From positions 1-13,424 of the forward strand of contig DSCZ01000380.1 of assembly GCA_011048855.1 (NCBI GenBank): 13,424 nt of DNA, given 5' to 3'. Every line of letters begins with the position of its first letter. Position 1 is the first letter of the stretch. The notes under the pieces were generated by a model. That model was not told the DNA's origin. It worked only from the letters and a program-made list of their open reading frames with translations, and ran no database searches. The position numbers and the translations under genes are program-made. Below are positions 1 to 6,077 of this stretch, piece by piece. The DNA is from Desulfobacteraceae bacterium (GTDB lineage: Bacteria > Desulfobacterota > DSM-4660 > Desulfatiglandales > Desulfatiglandaceae).

Positions 1-412
1 CAACATATGTGAGCTGTTGTAATTCTGTCAGACCGGATGCCTTTGCAGCCTCCTTCTGTCCCCAGGGAACCGAATTGATTCCAGCCGCCACTATCTCGCA
101 TATGAAGCACGCCCCCAGATTCGTTAAAGCCACGAGTGCCGCGGGAAAAGCTTCCAGGTGAATACCGAATTCCGGCAGGATGAAAAAAACAATAAATATT
201 TGAACGAGAAAAGGTGTCCCGCGGATAACATCAACCCACAGGCCGATGATGTGATCAAGAAGCCTGTTTTTTCTGGTGCGGACGATTCCCAGCAAAAAAC
301 CTATGATGGTCCCCGCTGCCAGGCTGATGCTTGAAACGGCGATGGTCATCCACAGACCCTTGAGGAAAAACGGCAGGCTGTTCATCAACTGAGTAAAATA
401 GTACGTGCCCAT
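1..412 (-). CDS. Polar amino acid ABC transporter permease (partial, C-terminus off the left edge)
   Basis: This is an inner-membrane permease subunit of a polar amino acid ABC importer (HisM/GlnP family), working with the neighbouring permease and the binding protein upstream. I translated the frame by hand from an ATG at 412 to the window edge and found 137 codons with no stop. It shows the family's N-terminus (a TM segment after LMNSLPFFLKGLWMT), then TGIxxG-like packing, the RGTPFLVQ signature at about residue 68, and the start of the EAA loop (GQKEAAKASGL) that docks on the ATPase. The start lies 18 bases after the stop of the upstream permease. A GAAAGAGAG stretch overlapping that stop is the likely ribosome-binding site. 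A different frame starting at the ATG that overlaps the stop gives a non-membrane sequence and was not chosen. The missing part should hold the last TM helices. Assignment to the family is firm; the substrate is not known. Confidence 0.9.
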   Translation of the reverse strand, partial: MGTYYFTQLMNSLPFFLKGLWMTIAVSSISLAAGTIIGFLLGIVRTRKNRLLDHIIGLWVDVIRGTPFLVQIFIVFFILPEFGIHLEAFPAALVALTNLGACFICEIVAAGINSVPWGQKEAAKASGLTELQQLTYV

Positions 413-430
413 ACCGCCAGAGACTCTCTT

Positions 431-1099
431 TCATCGACCTTCGTGGAAAATTAGTTTTTCTCTGGACCATCCGGCAATGCTCTTCAAGGCAAAGTAAATC
501 AAAAGGTAAAAAACGGCTGTCGTAAGAAAACCTTCAGCCGGCATGAAGCGTTCGGAAGTCATGATCTGCCCGGCCCGGGTGAGTTCGGTGATTGAAATAA
601 GCGAGAGTAACGCCGAGTCTTTCACGAGTACTATGGCCTGCCCCAGCATAGGGGGAATGGTGATGCCGATCGCTTGAGGCAGGACTATATAGCGCATCCG
701 TTGAAAATAATTGAGCCCTGAAGCGACCCCTGCTTCCAGTTGCCCGTAAGGAACGGATTGGACCCCCGCCCTCAGAATCTCGGCCATATACGCCCCGCTG
801 TTCAGCGTGAGAGCGATAATGCCGGTTATTTCCTCTGTCACCATTATTCCCAGTGACGGAAGGCCGAAATAAAAGAAATAAATCTGCACCAAAAGAGGGG
901 TTGAACGGATGCCTTCGATATATACCGCCGCCATCGCCGACAGCAGCTTTGAACGACCTATGCGCATGGCACACGCCAGTGTGCCGATTATCAGGGAACC
1001 CAGAAGCCCCGCACCGGAGAGCCAGAGGGTGGCCGCGAAACACTTCAGGAAAAGCGGCATGTATTCGAAGATAACTCTAAAATTGAAGGCTTCGAGCAT
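431..1099 (-). CDS. Polar amino acid ABC transporter permease
   Basis: This is an inner-membrane permease of 222 residues, the usual length for the His/Glu/Gln/Arg (HisQ/GlnP) type. It forms the translocation pore with the second permease encoded just downstream. Visible marks are several hydrophobic helices (for example around residues 20-45, 55-80, 85-110 and 190-212), the signature RSTPLLVQIYFFYFGLP near residue 65, and the EAA loop GQLEAGVASGLNYFQRMRYI followed by LPQA near residues 118-142, which contacts the ATPase. The start ATG is preceded by a strong AAGGAAGG ribosome-binding site. It is transcribed after the binding-protein gene, with an 89-base gap that contains a stable hairpin. 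Two permease genes in a row indicate a heteromeric importer. The ATPase gene is expected beyond the left edge. Confidence 0.95.
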   Translation of the reverse strand: MLEAFNFRVIFEYMPLFLKCFAATLWLSGAGLLGSLIIGTLACAMRIGRSKLLSAMAAVYIEGIRSTPLLVQIYFFYFGLPSLGIMVTEEITGIIALTLNSGAYMAEILRAGVQSVPYGQLEAGVASGLNYFQRMRYIVLPQAIGITIPPMLGQAIVLVKDSALLSLISITELTRAGQIMTSERFMPAEGFLTTAVFYLLIYFALKSIAGWSREKLIFHEGR

Positions 1100-1145
1100 T
1101 TCCTTCCTTCGTCATAACGTCAAACTCCGGCGGGAAAGCAAAGCA

Positions 1146-1170
1146 CGCGGACCCGGAGGCCGGACCCGCG
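1146..1170 (-). promoter_or_regulatory. Intercistronic hairpin between binding-protein and permease genes
   Basis: Read on the minus strand, CGCGG-GT-CCGG, a CCT loop and CCGG-GT-CCGCG pair over 11 positions with two G-U wobbles in the middle; one further A-T pair is possible at the base. No T-run follows, so it is not a standard intrinsic terminator. It lies 18 bases after the stop of the substrate-binding-protein gene and before the first permease. Such hairpins in ABC operons are known to protect the upstream mRNA end or lower downstream expression, which gives excess binding protein over permease. That role here is inferred. Confidence 0.6.
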
Positions 1171-1188
1171 TCGGCGGTTTCGATAAAT

Positions 1189-1983
1189 CTAATGGTCTTT
1201 TTTCCACTCAAGGCTGTTGACCCAGTAATTCAAGTTTTCATCGAGACGCCCGTCAAGGCTGATGTGGAGAAAGAACAGGTTGATCCATTGCAGAAGATCC
1301 AGGGAATCATAACGCACTGCAAAGGACAAAGGCTGTTTGGACAGCATGCCCGGCAGGATTTTTACACTGTCCGGGGGGAAATTCGCCGCCTGACCTGTCA
1401 CGGCCGACGAGTCATTTACACCGAAGTCCGCATGCCCCTTGAGAACCGCATCGATCAGCAAGGGACCGCCTCCCTTGTAGGACTTCAACTCTGCCTGGGG
1501 GAAGGCCTTTTTGGCGTCCGTTTCTCCGGTTGACCCCAGAAGAACCGCAATTTTCATGCCTGGTTTTCTGCAGTCCTCAATGGTCTCGATCGGGCTGTCT
1601 GCTTTTGTAAACACAACACTTCCAGTGTACATAAACGGTTCACTGAAAGCGATTTTCATGGCCCGTTTGAGAGTGGGCGTCATGTCCGCGGCCAGGATAT
1701 CCGCCTTCTTGGACAACAGGGCAGGAATCAAGCCGTCCCAGTCAAAATCCAAGAAAACAAGTTTAACTCCCATTTCTTCAGCCATAATCCTGACAATTTC
1801 TATGGAACTGCCGGTTCTCTCCCCTTTCTTGTTCACGAAGCTGAACGGAGGCCCCTGGGTCTGGCAGGCGACACGCAACTCTCCTCTTTGAGCGATGTCA
1901 TCCAGTACCCCTGCATGAGCCCAGGAGACGAAACCCAGCGTCAAAAACAACACTGCCAATGCTTTCAGACTTTTAAGTGCCAT
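1189..1983 (-). CDS. Periplasmic amino acid-binding protein of ABC transporter
   Basis: This is a solute-binding protein (SBP_bac_3 family) that captures an amino acid in the periplasm and delivers it to the two permeases downstream. It has 264 residues. Residues 1-24 form a Sec signal peptide: lysines near the start, the hydrophobic core ALAVLFLTLGFVSW, and an AHA cleavage site. The mature protein opens with the family pattern GELRVACQTQGPPFSF, followed by DWDGLIPALLSKKADILAADM and the TPTLKRAMKIAFSEPF stretch, whose Arg normally grips the substrate carboxylate. ADFGVNDSSAV supplies the acidic residue that usually binds the alpha-amino group. The ATG at 1983 was chosen because AGGAGGG sits 7 bases upstream; an in-frame start 45 bases earlier lacks such a site and would hide the signal peptide. 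It begins 41 bases after the dehydrogenase stop. The substrate is not readable from sequence; a basic amino acid is suggested only by the operon. Confidence 0.93.
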   Translation of the reverse strand: MALKSLKALAVLFLTLGFVSWAHAGVLDDIAQRGELRVACQTQGPPFSFVNKKGERTGSSIEIVRIMAEEMGVKLVFLDFDWDGLIPALLSKKADILAADMTPTLKRAMKIAFSEPFMYTGSVVFTKADSPIETIEDCRKPGMKIAVLLGSTGETDAKKAFPQAELKSYKGGGPLLIDAVLKGHADFGVNDSSAVTGQAANFPPDSVKILPGMLSKQPLSFAVRYDSLDLLQWINLFFLHISLDGRLDENLNYWVNSLEWKKDH

Positions 1984-2024
1984 ATTTTTGCCCTCCTGTT
2001 GAATAATGTAGGTTTGTGCCTGGA

Positions 2025-3194
2025 TCACGACATTTCTTCCTTGACCTGAATCCCCCGTTCCTGCAGCGCTGACATGAACATGTTGTATGGAATGTCCACG
2101 GAGGGATTCAAAATCCCCTTGGAGGCAATTACACCGCCGGCTATCATCTGAGCGACAATACTTCCCGGAATGCCGACTCCCAGGCTCATCCCGAACAAAC
2201 CGCTGTCCGGATCCCTTTCAATCGTCAGGGTCGTGATCATCGTCTTTTCGGACCCCCCGATGATGCCGCCAAACACGTTGTACATGACAACAAGGTCCTT
2301 TTCGCCGTCACGGTACTGAAGCTTGGGTTCAAGGAATTTCACGAGAAATTCGTGAGGAGTCAACGGACACGGCAGACCCTGCACAGTTTCATCGGAAAGG
2401 AATCCGAGTTTCTTGACAGGTCTCCAGAATTGACACCACCCGGGCCAGCGCAAGGCGTAGCGGCCGGCTTGCTTCACAGAAGCCGTCACGCCGAGAAGAT
2501 CGGTATAAAATGCGGCGTCACCATTGGGTATCGCCTCAAGTTCACCCAGGCCGGGGAATGATATGGTGTGGATCATATCGTTCTCATGCTGTTCGGCGGG
2601 AGGCACCTCCACTCTCCGGCCGTCCTTAATGAAAACGGATGTCCTCTGCTGGGTCCGCAGGACCATCTCCCAATTCCAGCTTATTTTATAGTTAAGAGGA
2701 TTGTCACAGGCGGATTTTTCCGGGATCCCCCCGCAGTAGGAATTAAAGACATGAAGTTCATCGAACCGTCTGGCGGCATTTCCGCAGATGACCAGGTCGA
2801 TCCCGGGGTCCAGGCCGCACTCCGGCATTAGAACAACTCCGGCATCAACAGCGGCGGCATGAAGATGGCGAATGGGTTTTCCATAGTTCGTGCTCACCAC
2901 GGATATGCCTGTTTCAACCGCTGATTCGAAGACGTTTTCCATAAAAGGCAGTGGAAGTAAATCAATGGCTGCATCAACCTTTTCCCGTACAAAAAAGGCG
3001 CTAAGGTCAGCTTTGTAAGAAGCGTCAAGCCGGACGTGCTTGATTTTTCGAGTATCCATGATTTTTGCCAGCTTTTCCTGCTCTTTGATGGATACATCGG
3101 CGCACACGATTTCCCGTACGGATTCGCTTTTGACCAGATCGAGGAGAGCGGCTTTTCCCTGCAATCCAAGACCACCGAGTACTGCGATTTTCAT
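2025..3194 (-). CDS. Saccharopine dehydrogenase-family protein, lysine 6-dehydrogenase-like
   Basis: This is a cytoplasmic NAD(P)-dependent oxidoreductase of the saccharopine dehydrogenase fold, 389 residues. The N-terminus has a Rossmann dinucleotide site (GGLGLQG, residues 7-13) followed by an acidic residue after the second strand (CADVS). The middle carries MPECGLDPGIDLVICGNAA and YCGGIPE, and the C-terminus has LEPKLQY, VVMYNVFGG and SIVAQMIAGGVI. This order and length resemble lysine 6-dehydrogenase and carboxynorspermidine-synthase-type members more than the larger fungal saccharopine enzymes. The resemblance is from memory of the families, so the exact substrate is uncertain. The ATG is supported by GGAGGTGA a few bases upstream. 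It is the first gene of the operon with the amino-acid importer, which suggests that the imported compound is its substrate or leads to it. Its leader holds a hairpin covering the ribosome-binding site. Confidence 0.85.
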   Translation of the reverse strand: MKIAVLGGLGLQGKAALLDLVKSESVREIVCADVSIKEQEKLAKIMDTRKIKHVRLDASYKADLSAFFVREKVDAAIDLLPLPFMENVFESAVETGISVVSTNYGKPIRHLHAAAVDAGVVLMPECGLDPGIDLVICGNAARRFDELHVFNSYCGGIPEKSACDNPLNYKISWNWEMVLRTQQRTSVFIKDGRRVEVPPAEQHENDMIHTISFPGLGELEAIPNGDAAFYTDLLGVTASVKQAGRYALRWPGWCQFWRPVKKLGFLSDETVQGLPCPLTPHEFLVKFLEPKLQYRDGEKDLVVMYNVFGGIIGGSEKTMITTLTIERDPDSGLFGMSLGVGIPGSIVAQMIAGGVIASKGILNPSVDIPYNMFMSALQERGIQVKEEMS

Positions 3195-3199
3195 CCGGT

Positions 3200-3214
3200 C
3201 ACCTCCGACAGGTG
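3200..3214 (-). promoter_or_regulatory. Hairpin overlapping the ribosome-binding site of the dehydrogenase gene
   Basis: On the minus strand CACCT and AGGTG pair around a 5-base loop. The 3' arm is part of the GGAGGTGA ribosome-binding site, so the fold would partly hide it. The stem is only 5 bp, so any regulatory effect is a guess. Confidence 0.35.
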
Positions 3215-3296
3215 CAGGTTCAGGGCTTAATTCGGGGACGCGATAACTTCTACGATTCTGCTCGCTGCAATTAGGTGTTAATGGGTAAGATGGCGT

Positions 3297-3364
3297 TGCC
3301 CTGTATGTTTGTTCAGGTGGTTTCCATCAGGTATTTCCGGATGGGAACCACCTAGTACAGGGCA
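3297..3364. repeat. Nested inverted repeat with dispersed hairpin (copy A)
   Basis: The inner hairpin, 3315-3353, has arms AGGTGGTTTCCATC and GATGGGAACCACCT, a 14-bp stem with one wobble. Two more G-C pairs sit beyond an A-G mismatch, and the loop is TATTT. An outer 9-bp inverted repeat, TGCCCTGTA (3297-3305) and TACAGGGCA (3356-3364), encloses it. The core CCATC-N8-CCGGATG recurs at 5256-5288 and 7053-7083. It lies in the leader of the minus-strand operon, and no T-run makes it an obvious terminator on either strand. Confidence 0.75.
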
Positions 3365-3405
3365 CGGGAAAAATTGAGATAACCCCATGATCAAGGTTTA
3401 GTATA

Positions 3406-3434
3406 AACTTAAAATACATACTATTTCGTGTCAA
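3406..3434 (-). promoter_or_regulatory. Candidate sigma-70 promoter of the dehydrogenase-transporter operon
   Basis: On the minus strand a perfect TTGACA (3434-3429) is followed after 17 bases by TAAGTT (3411-3406), a weak -10 with T1, A2 and T6. An inverted repeat TAGTAT/ATACTA (3399-3404 and 3418-3423) brackets the -10 and could be an operator. The leader to the dehydrogenase start would be about 200 bases and contain hairpin copy A. Confidence 0.4.
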
Positions 3435-3520
3435 GAAAAACCGAAATTATTGAAACAAACGCATGCAGATACCGAAGAGATTCCGCTCCGGTTTTGCGGA
3501 AGCCCACGAAGTTTACCTGC

Positions 3521-3548
3521 TTGACATGTCCGAGTGATTGTATATCAT
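3521..3548 (+). promoter_or_regulatory. Candidate sigma-70 promoter of the SlyB-like lipoprotein gene
   Basis: TTGACA at 3521-3526 and TATCAT at 3543-3548 are separated by 16 bases, a good match to the vegetative consensus. It would start transcription near 3555 and leave a leader of about 110 bases before the lipoprotein start. No other clear pair is seen in the gap on this strand. Confidence 0.55.
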
Positions 3549-3665
3549 TACAGTAAAGATGCTTTTTCAGGAATAAAGGTTTCTTGATGTAAGCCATGTT
3601 AAAAAAAATTTTTCGTATCACTGTCTCAGCAAAAAGACATTGCCATTTACATGGAGAAGCCCGCG

Positions 3666-4133
3666 ATGGTTATGACAAAAGAAATTATAAAGCTGATCGC
3701 AATTCTGGTTATTTTTTTGTTTCTCGCCGGTTGCGCCCCGAGCCGTTCCGGCCAGGTTTATTCCTCCGATCAGACACGCAGGGCCCATACGGTTGAAACG
3801 GGCGTTGTAGAACAAGTAAGAGAGGTGAGGCTCGAAGGGACCAAATCAGGAGTCGGCGTGGTAGGCGGAGGAGTTGCAGGCGGAGTCCTCGGAAGCACCA
3901 TCGGCAGCGGACGCGGTTCGACGATCGCCGCCGTGCTGGGAAGCATTGCCGGTGCAGCAGCAGGCGCAGCAGCAGAGGAAGGTATCACAGAAGCCGACGG
4001 ACTCGAGATCCTCGTACGGCTCGACGGCGGAGAGCTCATTTCCATAGTCCAGGAGAATGACGTCTGGTTTTCGCCTGGAGACAGAGTTCAAATTTTGACC
4101 GGCGCCGATGGAACCACCAGGGTTCGCAAATAA
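3666..4133 (+). CDS. slyB: SlyB-family glycine-zipper outer-membrane lipoprotein
   Basis: This is a small lipoprotein of the SlyB/Pcp family, thought to sit in the outer membrane and help envelope integrity. The N-terminus is a lipoprotein signal: KEIIKLIAILVIFLF followed by lipobox LAGC, with the lipidated Cys at residue 23. Residues 29-60 (SGQVYSSDQTRRAHTVETG) match the region before the zipper in SlyB. Residues 61-105 are a glycine zipper (GVGVVGGGVAGGVLGSTIG and AAVLGSIAGAAAGAAAEEG), able to form two close-packed helices. The C-terminal part (GLEILVRLDGGELISIVQ, then FSPGDRVQIL) matches the conserved SlyB tail. From the ATG at 3666 the length is 155 residues, the same as E. coli SlyB. GGAG lies 9 bases before this ATG; an ATG at 3651 would contain that site inside the gene. 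The gene ends 15 bases before the convergent coiled-coil gene. Confidence 0.88.
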   Translation: MVMTKEIIKLIAILVIFLFLAGCAPSRSGQVYSSDQTRRAHTVETGVVEQVREVRLEGTKSGVGVVGGGVAGGVLGSTIGSGRGSTIAAVLGSIAGAAAGAAAEEGITEADGLEILVRLDGGELISIVQENDVWFSPGDRVQILTGADGTTRVRK

Positions 4134-4148
4134 ACAGCCTGGAGCCCT

Positions 4149-5219
4149 TCACTTTTCCGCCTGTCCTGTACCCTGAGACTGAAACGGAACGGAAACATAC
4201 TCGCGTTTAGCGGCGGCAACTGCACGGTTTGCGATGTCTTGCACCTTTTCATACGCGGCCTCATTCCTGCGTGACAGGTCCGCTATCTGCTCCTGCTGTG
4301 CTTTTACCAGGTTCTGCAGAGATTCAATTTTACTGGAAAACACGTTCTTTTCTCCTTCGAACCTGGATTCCAGCAGGGCCTTTTCCTTCTGAAAATCACT
4401 TGTGAGAAGTTCAGCTGTGGATTGGCCCGCGGCCTGCACTTTGGACTCCAGTTTTTCCGGAAATGATTCTACTTCGCTACGCAATTCAGCCAGCTCGTTT
4501 TCCTGTTTTGCCACTGTTGCTTCACGCAGCTCAAGCTCCGCCCGCCTCCGGCTGAGTTCCTGCTCAAAATCCCGCCGTTTTTCTTCAATTTCCTTCTCCA
4601 GCGTTTTCAACTCGTCTTCCAAGGTATTTCTGCGCTGCTCCTGTTCGCGCGTAAAAGCATACTCGTATTCTTCTTTTTCACGCTGCCGCTGTTTTTTGAT
4701 TGCTTCAGCCTGTTCCTTAGCCTCCCGCTCTCGATCTGCCTTCTCCTTGCTCCAGCGTTCACGGATCTCGCGCATCTCCTGGTCGAATTCATCTTTCTTA
4801 CGCTGTATTTCGGTCTCGAACTCCTCTTTTCTAATCTGCTGGGCCTGGATCAGCGCAGCCAAGTCCGATGCAGCTGTTTCCACCTGATAGATGGTGTCGA
4901 GTTCTTTTTGTTTTTCCTGCACCGCGGCTTCAATCTTGCGGTAGGTGGCTATTTCACTTTCGAAGCGCTCCGACAACGAAGTGAGTTCGCGGCTGACAAC
5001 GCCACGCAGTTCCTGCAATCTCTGAACCGGGTCCTGAGATGCCTGGGCATCGGCGGCAGCAAGTGCGGCCTGCTTTTCGGCCTGTTTGCGTGCCTTTTCA
5101 GCGTCCAGCACCGCTTTATCTTTGGCCCTAAGCTGTTTCCTGGCCTCCTCGTAGGCATCGAGTAGTTCCTTCTTCGTGTTGGACATTGAAACATTCGGCA
5201 GATCTTCTTGGTTTGTCAT
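4149..5219 (-). CDS. Long coiled-coil protein of unknown function
   Basis: This protein has 356 residues and I cannot assign it to a named family. Nearly the whole chain is charged, helical and rich in Glu, Lys, Arg and Gln, with heptad-like spacing. The strongest stretch is about residues 100-260 (for example EIQRKKDEFDQEMREIRERW and TLEDELKTLEKEIEEKRRDF), with a second coil near 275-325. There is no signal peptide or membrane helix, so it should be cytoplasmic. The ends are low in structure: the head has MTNQEDLPNVSMSNTKKELL and the tail SVPFQSQGTGQAEK. AAGGA lies just before the ATG, supporting the start. It stands alone, convergent with the lipoprotein gene, with a hairpin repeat in its leader. 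A scaffold or filament-like role is possible, but homology searches with coiled coils can mislead. Confidence 0.85.
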   Translation of the reverse strand: MTNQEDLPNVSMSNTKKELLDAYEEARKQLRAKDKAVLDAEKARKQAEKQAALAAADAQASQDPVQRLQELRGVVSRELTSLSERFESEIATYRKIEAAVQEKQKELDTIYQVETAASDLAALIQAQQIRKEEFETEIQRKKDEFDQEMREIRERWSKEKADREREAKEQAEAIKKQRQREKEEYEYAFTREQEQRRNTLEDELKTLEKEIEEKRRDFEQELSRRRAELELREATVAKQENELAELRSEVESFPEKLESKVQAAGQSTAELLTSDFQKEKALLESRFEGEKNVFSSKIESLQNLVKAQQEQIADLSRRNEAAYEKVQDIANRAVAAAKREYVSVPFQSQGTGQAEK

Positions 5220-5255
5220 GGCTGTTCCTTTCGTTCAAAAGCAAAAATTTCTAAA

Positions 5256-5288
5256 CCGTTCCCATCTGGATATACCGGATGTGAACGG
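5256..5288. repeat. Dispersed hairpin repeat (copy B)
   Basis: Arms CCGTTC and GAACGG close a hairpin whose inner part is CCATC-TGG-ATATA-CC-GGATG. It pairs over 6 bp, one mismatch, 4 bp, one wobble and 2 bp, with a 5-base loop. The inner part matches copies A (3315-3353) and C (7053-7083) in sequence, size and orientation. It sits 37 bases upstream of the coiled-coil gene, in its leader on the minus strand. Confidence 0.7.
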
Positions 5289-5372
5289 ACTCTGTTTACA
5301 CACACAAATCCGGAAAAGCGGTGATAAAAGGGAGTTCTCATGCGATATTTTTGAAGTTAAGCAATATAGAAC

Positions 5373-5972
5373 TTATTCTAAACCTTTTTCACGAAAATTT
5401 TTTAAGAATATAATTAAATAATGAATAAATGAAATAATCAAAACTATATATGTTACATAAACTAGTAGTTTTTGAAGTGAATTTATATTATATATAAAAG
5501 TTAACATCGTTGCCGTAATGAAAATTATCGATACCTTGCCCGTAAATACCGCACCTACAATCATATCTTTAACATTCATCAGGTATACGGACATGATCGC
5601 TATGGCAAGATCCCTTATACCTATGAAAATCAAGAATTGAATCGGTATTTTCCCTTCAATGATCAGGAAAAGCAACACGGTGAGAATGCACATTTTGTCC
5701 GCAATCGGGTCAAGTGCTTTGCCCAGGTTCGTCACCTGATTCGTCTTTCTTGCTATGAATCCATCGAGTGCATCCGAGATAATCGCCAAAATGATCAACA
5801 CCGTAGCGTAAATCATCTCGCCGCGGCTCAGAAGGAGCGCAATCGGAAAACCCATCGCCCCTCGCAGGATGCTCAGGATGTTTGAAATCGTCCATACCCT
5901 TTCCGGAGTCATCACTCTTCTTGTATCAAATTCGTTCACACTGAAATTCCTCATCAAAAACATCAGTCCCAT
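5373..5972 (-). CDS. CDP-alcohol phosphatidyltransferase family membrane protein (PgsA-like)
   Basis: This is an integral membrane enzyme that joins a phosphatidyl or similar group from a CDP-activated donor to an alcohol. The full CDP-OH-P transferase signature is present: D67-A-L-D70-G71-F-I-A74-R75, then G84, D88 and D92, that is DxxDGxxAR-x8-GxxxDxxxD. About five or six hydrophobic helices surround it, and length (about 180-200 residues) fits PgsA-type phosphatidylglycerophosphate synthases. The acceptor cannot be read, so cardiolipin or another polar-lipid product is also possible. The start is uncertain: the ATG at 5972 has no clear ribosome-binding site, while a GTG at codon 12 has AGGA 8 bases before it and an ATG at codon 21 also precedes the conserved part. 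The C-terminal end is far richer in A and T than its neighbours. It lies 105 bases after the phosphatase gene on the same strand. Confidence 0.85.
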   Translation of the reverse strand: MGLMFLMRNFSVNEFDTRRVMTPERVWTISNILSILRGAMGFPIALLLSRGEMIYATVLIILAIISDALDGFIARKTNQVTNLGKALDPIADKMCILTVLLFLIIEGKIPIQFLIFIGIRDLAIAIMSVYLMNVKDMIVGAVFTGKVSIIFITATMLTFIYNINSLQKLLVYVTYIVLIISFIHYLIIFLKNFREKGLE

Positions 5973-6077
5973 CTGTATTTATCGAAATTCTCATACCAAT
6001 GACAACCGCCATGTCCTGCCAGATGCATTAATGACGTAATTTTTTCAAGGCATCAATATCAGGTCCGAAAAAATCCT

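Larger units (their letters stand above)
3195..3665. other. Divergent intergenic region of about 470 bases
   Basis: No credible protein gene is seen here; short frames on both strands lack ribosome-binding sites and family features. It separates the minus-strand dehydrogenase-transporter operon from the plus-strand lipoprotein. It holds a candidate promoter for each side, a nested hairpin repeat near 3297-3364, an A/T-rich inverted repeat near 3399-3423 and a small hairpin over the dehydrogenase ribosome-binding site. A further short inverted repeat, TTCCGC/GCGGAA at 3481-3501, has no T-run. Confidence 0.7.

Noticed and set aside
255..470. Minus-strand frame starting at an ATG that overlaps the permease stop
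   Set aside because: It is out of frame with the clear permease sequence from 412 and yields a non-membrane, charged product.
3195..3400. Lysine riboswitch in the leader of the dehydrogenase operon
   Set aside because: I looked for the conserved lysine-aptamer motifs and did not find them; only the hairpin repeat and the small hairpin at the ribosome-binding site are visible.
4402..4887. Plus-strand Ser-rich frame of 161 codons
   Set aside because: It is the complement of the Glu/Lys-rich coiled-coil gene; such Ser/Arg-rich shadows arise from the biased codons.
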